A stretch of 64,000 nt of DNA, from the NCBI GenBank assembly GCA_902594255.1, contig CACJLN010000002.1, positions 62,001 through 126,000 of the forward strand, given 5' to 3'. This DNA comes from an uncultured Pelagibacteraceae bacterium. Lineage in GTDB: Bacteria; Pseudomonadota; Alphaproteobacteria; Pelagibacterales; Pelagibacteraceae. Positions 46,659 to 56,246 of this stretch are shown piece by piece. Both the position numbers and the translations under genes were made by a program. The number at the start of each line of letters is the position of its first letter. Within the stretch, counting starts at the first letter, position 1. A model generated the notes under the pieces. It was given only the letters and a program-made list of their open reading frames with translations, did not search any database and was not told where the DNA came from.

Positions 46659-47989
46659 TAGCTGAATTTATAGATCCAGCAATCTTGGGCTTTATCTTAG
46701 TTGGAGTAATGTTATTTGCAATATTTATAGGGTTTCCCATTTCATTCACCTTAATATTTCTAGGTTTTGTATTTGGCTATCTTGGGTTTGGAAAATTAGT
46801 TTTTTATTTAATGACCCTTCAATTTTCAATGGTCATGACCGAACAAACTCTCGCCGCCGTCCCGCTTTTCGTTTTTATGGGTATTATGATGGAACAAGCT
46901 GGATTGATGGAAAGGTTGTTTTCAGCATTTCAAATGATGCTAGCCAAAGTTAAGGGGTCTTTATATTACGCAGTTTTATTTGTTTCTGTAATATTTGCTG
47001 CAGCGACAGGAATTGTTGGTGCCTCTGTAACAATTCTTGGAATTATGGCGGCAAAATCTATGAATAGATCAGGGTATGATGTTAGACTTGCAGCTGGAAC
47101 AATTACAGCTGGAGGAACTTTAGGAATATTAATTCCACCAAGTATTATGCTAGTTGTTATGGGGCCAATAATGGAAATTCCAGTAATTGATTTATTTGCT
47201 GCTGCAATCCTACCAGGAATTCTTCTTGCGAGCTTATACGCAGGTTACACAACAATTAGATGCATGATTAATCCTAAATTGGGACCAATTATACCTGATG
47301 ACATGAGAGCTGCGAGCATGAAAGATGTGTGGATTGAATTTTTTTTAGGTTTAGTTCCACCAGCGGCTTTAGTATTTGCAGCATTAGGAAGTATTCTATT
47401 TGGTTTTGCTACTCCAACTGAAGCTGCAGGATGTGGAGCTATGGGTGCACTACTTCTTTCATTAGCCTATAAAAAGTTGACTTTTACAAAGTTACAGGAA
47501 GCATTAGTCAAAACACTTGAAATAACTGCATTGATAATGGTTTTGGTTGCAGCTTCAAATTTTTTTGGTGCTGTTTTTGCAAGACTTGGAACACCAACTT
47601 TATTAACTGAATTTTTATTAGGTCTTGAAATGAATAAGTATCTAATTTTAGCGATGGTTATGGTAATGATATTTTTATTAGGATGGCCTTTAGAATGGGT
47701 ACCTATAGTAATGATTATTGTGCCAATAATATTACCATTAATTGAGGCATTAGGTTTTAATTTAACTTGGTTTGCAATATTAGTGGCTGTCAATTTACAA
47801 ACCGCCTGGTTATCTCCTCCAGTTGCTCTTTCAGCTTATTTTTTGAAAGGTGTTGTTCCTGAATGGGATCTTAAAGATATATATTATGGAATGATGCAAT
47901 TTATGGTTCTACAAGTATTTGGTTTGATTTTAATTATCATTTTTCCAAAAATTGCACTTTGGTTGCCAACTCTCCTATATGGACAGTAG
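46655..47989 (+). CDS. TRAP transporter large permease DctM
   Basis: TAGGTLGILIPPSIMLVVMG and TAWLSPPVALSAYFLKG. Confidence 0.94.
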   Translation: MIAEFIDPAILGFILVGVMLFAIFIGFPISFTLIFLGFVFGYLGFGKLVFYLMTLQFSMVMTEQTLAAVPLFVFMGIMMEQAGLMERLFSAFQMMLAKVKGSLYYAVLFVSVIFAAATGIVGASVTILGIMAAKSMNRSGYDVRLAAGTITAGGTLGILIPPSIMLVVMGPIMEIPVIDLFAAAILPGILLASLYAGYTTIRCMINPKLGPIIPDDMRAASMKDVWIEFFLGLVPPAALVFAALGSILFGFATPTEAAGCGAMGALLLSLAYKKLTFTKLQEALVKTLEITALIMVLVAASNFFGAVFARLGTPTLLTEFLLGLEMNKYLILAMVMVMIFLLGWPLEWVPIVMIIVPIILPLIEALGFNLTWFAILVAVNLQTAWLSPPVALSAYFLKGVVPEWDLKDIYYGMMQFMVLQVFGLILIIIFPKIALWLPTLLYGQ

Positions 47990-48014
47990 AATAATAAAGT
48001 TTTATATTGTCTAA

Positions 48015-49475
48015 GTGAGTCAACTTAAAAATTCAAATAAATCACTCATTAATTGGGACTTAGTCACTGTCAATCCAAATAATAAAAACTGGGATTGGAA
48101 AGACTTATTTTATTTTTGGGGTGTCAATATTCAAAGTGTCATTGGTTTTTCCTTAATTGCCTCTTTATATGTTGTCTATGATTTAAACACTTTTATCGTT
48201 TTTTTTGGAACTCTAATAGGTTCATTATTAGTTTATTTTTTTTCAAACTTAATTGGTGAACCTTCACAAAAGTTTGGATTACCTTTTGTAGTTTTATTGA
48301 GATCTTCTTTAGGTGTAAAAGGTGCAAAATATTTTGGTTTGATAAGAACTTTAGTTGGTATTTTTATGTTTGGAATACAAACATATTTTTTGTCAAAAGC
48401 ATTTGTTTATTTGATACGAATATTAATTTTTTCAATTGATCCATCGTTGCTTGATCAAGAAGTCTTTTTATTATTTTTTTTAGGTCTAAATATAATTGAT
48501 TGGATTTCAATTACACTGTCAATTCTTGTTCAAGTATCTTTGTTTAGTGTTGGAATGGTATTTAATAGAAAAATTATGAAATTTTCAGCAATAACTGTTT
48601 ACATCGGAATTTTTATGTTTTTTTTGATTGTTCTGTTAAATGACGTAAAAATTTCTTCTCAAGCATTTTTACAATCAGTAAATTATTATAATTTTTTTGA
48701 TCAAAAAAACTTTATACCTCTATTAACTGTTGCTGGCACTGTTTTTGCTTATTTCTCAATAATTATTTTGAGTTATGGAGATTTTTCCCGTCATGTAAAA
48801 AATAAGAGTGAGTTAAAAAAAGGAAATCTGAGCTTAATACTTAATTTGGTTGTTTTTTCTTTTATGGCTTTATTTATTGTTAGTGGTGCTGATGCTTTAA
48901 TAAAACAAGATGCACAAAATTTATCAAGAATTCTTACTAACCCAACTGACATAATAGGTAAAATGAACAATCTTTTAGTTACAATTTTAGTACTGATTTT
49001 TATTATTATCGCATCTGCATCGACAAACTTGATCGCAAATTTTATACCATCGCAATATACATTAATAAATTTTATTCCTTCATCAATATCGTTAAAAGGT
49101 GCAAGCTATACAATTGGATTTTTTGGGTTTTTCCTTGGAGTCTTCTGGTTAACTTTTTTAAGTCAAATTGGAATTTTATCAATAATAGATACCTTAGGAG
49201 CTTTTTTTGGTCCATTATTTGGACTGATGATTTGTGATTATTATTTTATCAAAAAAAATAAACTTAATAATAAAGATATTTATTCACTAGATAAAAACGG
49301 GATTTATTACTATTCAGGTGGATGGCATTTAAAGGCAGTTTATTCGTTAATTTTAGGTTTTATTTTTGCAGCATCTACAATTTGGAATTCTAATTTAATG
49401 TTTTTACAATCATATTCATGGATTATGGGAGCATTTATTGCGGCCATTGTGTATTATTTGCTTGCAAAAGATTAA
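48015..49475 (+). CDS. NCS1 family nucleobase/cation symporter-like permease (GTG start)
   Basis: 12-TM; GLPFVVLLRSSLGVKGA, ADFSRHVK-like YGDFSRHVKNKSEL, GPLFGLMICDYYFIKK. Confidence 0.88.
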   Translation: MSQLKNSNKSLINWDLVTVNPNNKNWDWKDLFYFWGVNIQSVIGFSLIASLYVVYDLNTFIVFFGTLIGSLLVYFFSNLIGEPSQKFGLPFVVLLRSSLGVKGAKYFGLIRTLVGIFMFGIQTYFLSKAFVYLIRILIFSIDPSLLDQEVFLLFFLGLNIIDWISITLSILVQVSLFSVGMVFNRKIMKFSAITVYIGIFMFFLIVLLNDVKISSQAFLQSVNYYNFFDQKNFIPLLTVAGTVFAYFSIIILSYGDFSRHVKNKSELKKGNLSLILNLVVFSFMALFIVSGADALIKQDAQNLSRILTNPTDIIGKMNNLLVTILVLIFIIIASASTNLIANFIPSQYTLINFIPSSISLKGASYTIGFFGFFLGVFWLTFLSQIGILSIIDTLGAFFGPLFGLMICDYYFIKKNKLNNKDIYSLDKNGIYYYSGGWHLKAVYSLILGFIFAASTIWNSNLMFLQSYSWIMGAFIAAIVYYLLAKD

Positions 49476-49484
49476 TTTAATTCA

Positions 49485-50237
49485 ATGAAAAAAAATCAAT
49501 ATAATTTTGAAAACAGAACTGCTCTTGTTACCGGAGGAGCACAAGGTTTTGGTCTTGATATTACCAAAAGATTCTTAGACTCGGGTGCTAAAGTAGTTAT
49601 ATGGGATATTGACGACAAAGTATTAGATAAAACAAAAAAAGATGTTAACAATGTTAATTTGATTTCAGATATTGTTGATGTTTCAGTTTATAAAGATGTT
49701 GAAAAAGCTGCCTCAAAAATTTTAAGTAATTCAAATATAGATATACTAATTAATAACGCTGGCATTACTGGACCAACAGCTCCGTTGTGGAAATATGACG
49801 TAGAAACATGGAATAAGATTATAGAAATTAATTTATTTGGAACCTTTAATTGTTGCAGAGCGATAGTGCCTAATATGATTGAAAACAATTATGGAAGGAT
49901 TGTCAATGTAGCCTCTGTTGCTGGAAAAGATGGAAATGCTAATGCGAGTGCTTATAGTGCAGGAAAAGCTGGAGCTATTGGACTTACAAAATCCTTAGGA
50001 AAGGAGCTTGCTGATAAAAATATTGCAGTAAATGCAGTGACGCCAGCTGGAGCCAAAACTCGAATTCTAGATCAAATGAGTAAAGAGCATGTGCAAAGGA
50101 TGCTTTCCAAGGTTCCAAGAGGAAGATTTTTAGAAGTTGAAGAATTTACATCGTTAATTTGTTGGCTTTCATCAGAGGAAAATACCTTTTCAACTGCTGC
50201 AGTGTTTGATATCAGTGGTGGTCGTTCAACGTATTAA
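49485..50237 (+). CDS. SDR family oxidoreductase (FabG-like)
   Basis: ALVTGGAQGFGLDIT, NNAGITGP, YSAGKAGAIGLTKSL. Confidence 0.93.
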   Translation: MKKNQYNFENRTALVTGGAQGFGLDITKRFLDSGAKVVIWDIDDKVLDKTKKDVNNVNLISDIVDVSVYKDVEKAASKILSNSNIDILINNAGITGPTAPLWKYDVETWNKIIEINLFGTFNCCRAIVPNMIENNYGRIVNVASVAGKDGNANASAYSAGKAGAIGLTKSLGKELADKNIAVNAVTPAGAKTRILDQMSKEHVQRMLSKVPRGRFLEVEEFTSLICWLSSEENTFSTAAVFDISGGRSTY

Positions 50238-50371
50238 CTTTGGTATTTTAACTCAATTACCTTTACACTATTTAACTTTGCTCTACTAAATTTGAGATCT
50301 TTTGACATAACTGGCGCAAAAATCATTATTGACCAGTAAATAAGTAATAAAAATATCGAAATTGTCTTCAT
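50234..50371 (-). CDS. 45-aa hypothetical protein with N-terminal hydrophobic segment
   Basis: MKTISIFLLLIYWSIMIFAPVMSKDLKFSRAKLNSVKVIELKYQS*, translated by eye. Confidence 0.4.
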   Translation of the reverse strand: MKTISIFLLLIYWSIMIFAPVMSKDLKFSRAKLNSVKVIELKYQS

Positions 50372-50445
50372 ATTTTAGATATAGAACTAAATGTTGAATT
50401 TTGAATGTTTAAATTTTGTCAAAATAATGTATTAACAATTTTTTT

Positions 50446-51096
50446 ATGAAATTTTTTACACAAACTTTTGTCATCTCAATTTTTGTAATTAATTTTTCTT
50501 TTGCGTCTGAAATAAAAGTCTTTAATTTTACAGAAACCGAACTCTCACAATTACAAGTTAGAAAAGTAAGAGGTGCTGATAATAAAACAATTTATTCTGT
50601 TGGAAAAAATGAAAATGGAAATTTTTTGAAATCAGAGGCTAATAACGCAGCATCTGGTCTTGGTAAGGAGATAATCATTGATCTCAATAAAACTCCCTTT
50701 ATTAACATTACTTGGAAAATTGAACAGGATTTAAATGGAATTAAAGAAAATTCAAAAAAAGGACATGATTTTGCAGCTAGAGTTTTTGTCATTAAAAAGA
50801 CAGGCGCTACACCTCTATCCAATAGAGCTATAAATTACGTTTTTTCTAGTAATAATGATGTCGGGTTAAATTGGCCTAGTCCCTACACAAAAAAATCAAT
50901 TGATAACGTGTTGGCAAGTACAAAAAAAAATATGAATGAATGGGTAACTGTTAAGGCTAATGTAAAAGAGGATTTTAAAAGATTTCATAACCTAGATGTA
51001 AAAGAATTGGACGGAGTTGCTATAATGTCTGATACCGATAACTCAAAAATGAAATCAATTGCATACTTCCAAAATATTTATTTTTCTGAAAAATAA
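50446..51096 (+). CDS. DUF3047 domain protein
   Basis: Signal peptide; KKGHDFAARVFVI, NYVFSSN, GVAIMSDTDNS. Confidence 0.8.
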   Translation: MKFFTQTFVISIFVINFSFASEIKVFNFTETELSQLQVRKVRGADNKTIYSVGKNENGNFLKSEANNAASGLGKEIIIDLNKTPFINITWKIEQDLNGIKENSKKGHDFAARVFVIKKTGATPLSNRAINYVFSSNNDVGLNWPSPYTKKSIDNVLASTKKNMNEWVTVKANVKEDFKRFHNLDVKELDGVAIMSDTDNSKMKSIAYFQNIYFSEK

Positions 51097-51237
51097 TTAA
51101 AATTTTAGGTACTTTTTTAACCAGAGATTAAATAAAGATAAAATAACTGCAACGATAACATCTTCTAAAGGACTTGCTTGTGGGTAACCAAAATTCCAAG
51201 CTACTACCATTACTAGCCAAATCACAAAAATATTCAT
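51097..51237 (-). CDS. 46-aa hypothetical membrane protein
   Basis: MNIFVIWLVMVVAWNFGYPQASPLEDVIVAVILSLFNLWLKKYLKF*, stop abuts DUF3047 stop. Confidence 0.45.
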   Translation of the reverse strand: MNIFVIWLVMVVAWNFGYPQASPLEDVIVAVILSLFNLWLKKYLKF

Positions 51238-51294
51238 TTTAAATCTTATATCTTAGATTGTATGAAATATAAAATTCTTTGATATAATCTAAAA

Positions 51295-51717
51295 ATGCAC
51301 GACAATTTCTTTCACAAATTAAAAGTATACTATGAAGATACAGATTCAGGAGGGGTAGTTTATTATGCAAATTATTTAAAGTTTCTTGAGCGAGCAAGGA
51401 CAGAGGCTTTGTATTCAATTGGTTATAGTAATAAAAAAGTAAAAGAGGATTTTGAGTCATTAATTATTGTTAAATCTTGTAACATAGAATACAAAAAGTC
51501 TGCTTATCTGGAAGATGAATTAACAATTAGATCTTTTGTAAAATCTATTACTAAAACATCTTTTTCAATGAATCAAATTATTACAAGAGGTGATGATAAA
51601 ATTGTAGATGCACATATTCAACTGGTATTTGTAGATAAAAAAGGCAAACCAAAAAAAATACCAGAAGAAATCTATTCAAAATTTAAACCATATTTTTGTG
51701 ATACAATTAAAAGTTAG
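51295..51717 (+). CDS. ybgC: YbgC-like acyl-CoA thioesterase
   Basis: VYYEDTDSGGVVYYANYLKFLERARTE. Confidence 0.94.
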   Translation: MHDNFFHKLKVYYEDTDSGGVVYYANYLKFLERARTEALYSIGYSNKKVKEDFESLIIVKSCNIEYKKSAYLEDELTIRSFVKSITKTSFSMNQIITRGDDKIVDAHIQLVFVDKKGKPKKIPEEIYSKFKPYFCDTIKS

Positions 51718-52387
51718 CAAGTTTTTTTGCCTTTACGAATAAATTTACCATCATTGTGGTTGAAATTAATTTTGTGTTAACATTTCTTGGGCTTGGGTGG
51801 TAACTCGATAATATTATTAATCCATTTGGTAATAGTTGTTTTTTGCCGTGTTTAAAAATGAATTTTTCTTTGATATTAAATTTTTGTTTATATAATTTTA
51901 TACAATTATCAAAAGCTACTTTACCTAATGTGACTATCACTTTAAGTTTTTTTAAGGATAAAATTTCTTGATCAAAGAAATTAGAACAGTTTGTTATCTC
52001 TTTACTCAATGGTTTATCTTGAGGAGGAACACATTTAAGAATATTGGTAATATAGGTAGATTTTAAATTTAAGTTATCATTTAAATGTTTTGAGAATGGT
52101 AAATTAGAAATTCCTGCTTGAAATAAACATTTAAATAAAAAATCACCAGATTTATCCCCTGTAAAAGCTCTACCAGTTCTTGTTCCGCCATGAGCTGCTG
52201 GTGCTAAACCTATGATTGCTAATTTTGAATTTATATTTCCAAAACCTGGCACAGGTTTTCCCCAGTAAATTTCATCCCTATTTTGTTTTCTTTTATCATT
52301 ACTTACTTTATTTACAAATTTTACTAATCTTGGACATTTCTTACAATTAATTATTGTTTTATTTAAATTGCTTAATTTAATATCCAT
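51707..52387 (-). CDS. Uracil-DNA glycosylase family protein
   Basis: CPRLVKFV...GKPVPGFGNINSKLAIIGLAPAAHGGTRTGRAFTGD...SYHPSPRN. Confidence 0.9.
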   Translation of the reverse strand: MDIKLSNLNKTIINCKKCPRLVKFVNKVSNDKRKQNRDEIYWGKPVPGFGNINSKLAIIGLAPAAHGGTRTGRAFTGDKSGDFLFKCLFQAGISNLPFSKHLNDNLNLKSTYITNILKCVPPQDKPLSKEITNCSNFFDQEILSLKKLKVIVTLGKVAFDNCIKLYKQKFNIKEKFIFKHGKKQLLPNGLIILSSYHPSPRNVNTKLISTTMMVNLFVKAKKLANF

Positions 52388-52390
52388 AAA

Positions 52391-52948
52391 ATGAAATTTA
52401 TAAAAATTTTTATATTTATATTTATATCCTTAACTAGTTCTGTTAAAGCAGATTTAGATAAAAATTTAGTTAGTGAACTTGAAGATGGTGGAAAATTAAT
52501 ATTTATAAGACACGCATATGCACCTGGAGGTGGTGATCCAAATAATTTCAATTTAAACGATTGTTCAACTCAAAGAAATTTAAGTAATGAAGGTAAAAAT
52601 CAAGCTAAAAATATTGGAGAATTTTTTAAAAAGAATAAAATCAAAATAGATAAAGTAATCTCAAGTGAATGGTGTAGGTGCAAAGATACTTCTAGCTTAG
52701 CTTTTGGAAGTTTTGAGACCAAAAATTTCTTGAATTCATTTTATAGTTCAAAGTTTGCTAAAAACAAAAAATCCCAAATGTTAGGTTTGAGGAAGTATAT
52801 TAAAAACTTTAAAAGTAAAAAAAATTTAGTATTAGTTACTCATTATGTTGTAATTTCTGAGGCTTTGAATTATGCACCATCATCTGGAGAAATTATTATT
52901 TCTGATAAAAAATTTAATATAATAGGAACTTTTAAAACAAATTATTAA
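52391..52948 (+). CDS. Histidine phosphatase family protein
   Basis: KLIFIRHAYAPGG, SSEWCRCKDTSSLAFG, LVTHYVV. Confidence 0.85.
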   Translation: MKFIKIFIFIFISLTSSVKADLDKNLVSELEDGGKLIFIRHAYAPGGGDPNNFNLNDCSTQRNLSNEGKNQAKNIGEFFKKNKIKIDKVISSEWCRCKDTSSLAFGSFETKNFLNSFYSSKFAKNKKSQMLGLRKYIKNFKSKKNLVLVTHYVVISEALNYAPSSGEIIISDKKFNIIGTFKTNY

Positions 52949-52954
52949 AATATT

Positions 52955-53080
52955 ATGTCATCTAAACGAGCAATGAAACAAGCCCAAAAGCAGGCCTATG
53001 CTAAACATAGGAGCAATATTACAAATAATCGTTTCAATTCAAGAAGAAGAAACATTAATAAGAATAAAAAAAAAAATTAA
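52955..53080 (+). CDS. 41-aa basic hypothetical protein
   Basis: MSSKRAMKQAQKQAYAKHRSNITNNRFNSRRRNINKNKKKN*, translated by eye, 6 nt after previous stop. Confidence 0.4.
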   Translation: MSSKRAMKQAQKQAYAKHRSNITNNRFNSRRRNINKNKKKN

Positions 53081-53511
53081 CTTTCTTTTTCAAATTTTTC
53101 TATTTTTTTACACGTAGAAATTTTTGATAAGCCTTCCTCATTGTTTAGAACTGACTTCATAAAAATTTCTGATTTACCTTTTTCAATTAAAATTTGAGTG
53201 TAAAATTGAGGGTAACCATGTTTGAGAGTTAATATCTTTCCATCTTCTTCATATATATTAGTAATGTAAGTATTAGCTTTTTTTACGCTTAAATCTGTTC
53301 TTTTATGTTTTTTAAAGGTTTGTTCTTTGTAAACATAATTTCTAGTCATTGTTAATTCATCAAGATTAATTACATACTCATTTTTTAAAAATTCATCTTG
53401 CTTATCATCACACTTACTCATAATAATTATTTCTGACTCTAGTTGTTGTATTGGGAAAGAAATAAAGAGAAAAAATATTAAAAAATTAATTTTTTTCATG
53501 TTTCTCAGCAA
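53077..53511 (-). CDS. Hypothetical secreted protein
   Basis: Signal-like N-terminus MKKINFLIFFLFISFPI (likely start 53499). Confidence 0.6.
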   Translation of the reverse strand: MLRNMKKINFLIFFLFISFPIQQLESEIIIMSKCDDKQDEFLKNEYVINLDELTMTRNYVYKEQTFKKHKRTDLSVKKANTYITNIYEEDGKILTLKHGYPQFYTQILIEKGKSEIFMKSVLNNEEGLSKISTCKKIEKFEKES

Positions 53512-53659
53512 AAAATAAGCCTATTAAAAGCAAAGCCGTCCAACCGAGACCTAAAAGTCCTTTAAAAACACTTGTATCTGCGCTCCAAATTTTAAGAAAC
53601 AATGCTCCAAAGATAAGTCCTAAAATGTATATGATTATTACTATTGAAGTTTTACTCAT
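53486..53659 (-). CDS. 57-aa hypothetical membrane protein
   Basis: MSKTSIVIIIYILGLIFGALFLKIWSADTSVFKGLLGLGWTALLLIGLFFAEKHEKN*, translated by eye. Confidence 0.5.
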   Translation of the reverse strand: MSKTSIVIIIYILGLIFGALFLKIWSADTSVFKGLLGLGWTALLLIGLFFAEKHEKN

Positions 53660-53903
53660 TTTTTAAATTTTTTTTAAATAAAGAAATACCATTTTCAATT
53701 TTATATGTATAGGACTCTTCAAAACTTTTTAATTGCCACCCAGATAGTCTTTTTTTAATAATATCCAAGTTTTCTTTTTTCCATTGATCTGATGTTTCTT
53801 CAAGTTTCCAAATTTTTTTTTCGTCATTAGTTCTTCCACAACCATAACAATATCCTGATTTTGGATCTGTTTTACAAATACTTATACATGGAGAAACAAT
53901 CAT
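53652..53903 (-). CDS. DUF1289 domain protein (start at MIVSPC preferred to 53966)
   Basis: SPCISICKTDPKSGYCYGCGRTNDEKKIW. Confidence 0.82.
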   Translation of the reverse strand: MIVSPCISICKTDPKSGYCYGCGRTNDEKKIWKLEETSDQWKKENLDIIKKRLSGWQLKSFEESYTYKIENGISLFKKNLKNE

Positions 53904-53948
53904 GTTAACATTATAGAGGAAATTTATTATAATTAACAATAATTCTCG

Positions 53949-53977
53949 TTGGACAAATAGTTTCAATACTATATAAA
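53949..53977 (+). promoter_or_regulatory. Sigma70-like promoter for tRNA-Leu
   Basis: TTGGAC, 17-nt spacer, TATAAA. Confidence 0.65.
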
Positions 53978-53991
53978 ACCACTAAATTTGT

Positions 53992-54076
53992 GGGGCGATG
54001 GCGGAATTGGTAGACGCGTTGGTCTTAGGAACCAATAGAGCAATCTGTGAAGGTTCGAGTCCTTTTCGCCCTACCA
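53992..54076 (+). tRNA. tRNA-Leu (UAG)
   Basis: 85-nt class II tRNA; acceptor GGGGCGA/TCGCCCT; anticodon stem TTGGT-CTTAGGA-ACCAA; encoded CCA. Confidence 0.93.
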
Positions 54077-54089
54077 CTTAGTAAAATTT

Positions 54090-55514
54090 ATGAAAGTAAC
54101 AGTAGAAAATAAAAAAGGTTTAAACAAAGATCTTAAAGTATTCGTGGATAAGAAAACTATGAGTACTTATATGGACGAGAAGTATGAGGAAATAAAAGGA
54201 ACTGTTAATTTAAAAGGTTTTAGACCAGGTAAAGTTCCTAAAGAAATTCTAAAAAGACAATTTGGTAAGGCTGTTTTTGGTGAAGTTTTAGATAAGGTTA
54301 TTAAAGAAACTTCAACAAAGGCATTAGAGGAAAATAAAATTAAACCTGCTGGCCAACCAAAATTAGATCTTAAAACCTACGGGGAAGACAAAGAACTTGA
54401 ATATATAATTTCTGTAACAGAACTTCCTAAAGTTGAAACTAAATCTATAGAGAACATCAAATTTAACGAATACAAAGTTAAAATTGATGAAAAAGAAACT
54501 GATAAAAGAATAGATGAAATTGCAAAAAACCAACCTAATTTTAAAGAGTCTTCTCAAGATAGTAAAGCCAAAGAAGGAGACTTAGTAATATTTGACTACA
54601 AAGCTACAGTTGATGACAAGCCATTTAAAGGAGATGAAGGCAAGAATACACAATTGACATTAGGCAAAGATTTGTTCTTAAAAGGTTTTGATAAACAATT
54701 AATTGGTGTAAAAAAAGGTGACGAAAAGCTAGTTGAAGCTATTTTACCAGAAAACTTTCCAGAAAAAGATTTAGTAAATAAAAAAGCAAAGTTTAATTGT
54801 AAAATTACTTTAATTAAACATCCTGAAAAAGTAGTTGTAGATGATGAATTTGCTAAAAATTTAGGAGCAAAAGACTTAAAAGATCTAAAGTCACTGATAT
54901 CTAAACAAATAAACGATGAGTATAAAAATTCATTAGATAGACTTTCAAAAAATCAAATTTTAAAAGAAATAGAGAAATTTAAAGTAAATGAGATCCCAGA
55001 AAATTTAATTGAGGAAGAAGTAAAGATACTTTCACAAGGTATGAAAGAAGAAGATGCAAAAAAAAGTAAAAAGAATTTTGAAGATGTGGCTAAAAAAAGA
55101 ATTAAAGTTGGTTTAATACTCAATGAGTTTGGTGAACAAAATAAAATTAGTGTTACAGAACAAGAATTACAAGCAGAAGTTCAAAAACAAATAAGAATGA
55201 TGCCCGGACAAGAAAAAATGGTAATGGATTTTTATCAAAAAAACAAATCAGCTTTGACAAGTTTAAGGGGCACTGTTTATGAGGAAAAAATCATATCTGC
55301 TATTAAAGAAAAAGCAAAAGGTAGTCTAAAAGAAGTCACAAAAGATGAAGCTGAAAAAATTTTGAAGGAGTCACAAAAAACAGAGAGTGATGTCTTAAAT
55401 GAGAAAAAAAATTCAAATAATAAAAAAGTAGAAGCAAAAAAATCTCCTACCAAAAAAACTTCAGTAAAATCAGCTAAATCAAAACCTAAAGCAAAAAAAG
55501 TTAGCAAAAAGTAA
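54090..55514 (+). CDS. tig: Trigger factor
   Basis: [21 protein letters not shown] domain; upstream of clpP/clpX. Confidence 0.95.
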   Translation: MKVTVENKKGLNKDLKVFVDKKTMSTYMDEKYEEIKGTVNLKGFRPGKVPKEILKRQFGKAVFGEVLDKVIKETSTKALEENKIKPAGQPKLDLKTYGEDKELEYIISVTELPKVETKSIENIKFNEYKVKIDEKETDKRIDEIAKNQPNFKESSQDSKAKEGDLVIFDYKATVDDKPFKGDEGKNTQLTLGKDLFLKGFDKQLIGVKKGDEKLVEAILPENFPEKDLVNKKAKFNCKITLIKHPEKVVVDDEFAKNLGAKDLKDLKSLISKQINDEYKNSLDRLSKNQILKEIEKFKVNEIPENLIEEEVKILSQGMKEEDAKKSKKNFEDVAKKRIKVGLILNEFGEQNKISVTEQELQAEVQKQIRMMPGQEKMVMDFYQKNKSALTSLRGTVYEEKIISAIKEKAKGSLKEVTKDEAEKILKESQKTESDVLNEKKNSNNKKVEAKKSPTKKTSVKSAKSKPKAKKVSKK

Positions 55515-55546
55515 GCACAAGTTGTATAAGTAAAACGAATCAATTT

Positions 55547-56158
55547 ATGACAACAAAAATTGCTGAACACATGAACACTCTTGTCCCTATGGTTGTTGAA
55601 CAATCTAATAAAGGTGAAAGAGCCTATGATATTTATTCTAGACTTTTAAAGGAAAGAATAATTTTTTTAACTGGTCAAATTAATGATACGGTTGCTTCAT
55701 TAGTAACTGCACAACTTTTGTTTTTGGAAGCTGAGGATCCTAAAAAAGAAATTTATTTTTATATAAATAGTCCAGGAGGGTTAGTAACAGCAGGTTTAGG
55801 TATTTATGATACAATGCAATATATCAAACCAGAAATTTCAACTTTATGCATTGGTCAAGCTGCATCAATGGGTTCTTTTTTATTGGCTGCAGGCAGTAAA
55901 GGTAAAAGATTTTCATTACCAAATTCTAGAATTATGGTTCATCAGCCTTCAGCTGGTTTTCAAGGACAGGCTACTGATATTGAAATTCATGCAAAAGAAG
56001 TTCTAGATTTAAAAAATAGATTGAATGAAATTTACTCAAAACACACAGGTAAATCAGTTGAGGAAATAAAATCTGCTCTAGAAAGAGATAATTTTATGAC
56101 AGCCCGTGTTGCTAAAGACTTTGGATTGGTAGATCAGGTTGTTGAGAAAAGATCTTAA
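55547..56158 (+). CDS. clpP: ATP-dependent Clp protease proteolytic subunit
   Basis: [39 protein letters not shown]. Confidence 0.97.
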   Translation: MTTKIAEHMNTLVPMVVEQSNKGERAYDIYSRLLKERIIFLTGQINDTVASLVTAQLLFLEAEDPKKEIYFYINSPGGLVTAGLGIYDTMQYIKPEISTLCIGQAASMGSFLLAAGSKGKRFSLPNSRIMVHQPSAGFQGQATDIEIHAKEVLDLKNRLNEIYSKHTGKSVEEIKSALERDNFMTARVAKDFGLVDQVVEKRS

Positions 56159-56246
56159 AATACTACATATTGTAACAACCAATAATAGAACTTGATAATA
56201 TAAACTCCTTTATAATAAAGTAAATCATTGATTCGTTTTTTAAATT

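Noticed and set aside
47467-47793. 108-aa minus-strand ORF opposite dctM
   Set aside because: Reverse-complement reading of hydrophobic codons; no support
53904-53966. N-terminal extension of the DUF1289 ORF to 53966
   Set aside because: Extension overlaps the tRNA-Leu promoter (53949-53977); domain begins at MIVSPC, start 53903 preferred
55277-55603. 108-aa minus-strand ORF at the tig/clpP junction
   Set aside because: Antisense of Lys-rich trigger factor tail gives Phe/Leu-rich artefact
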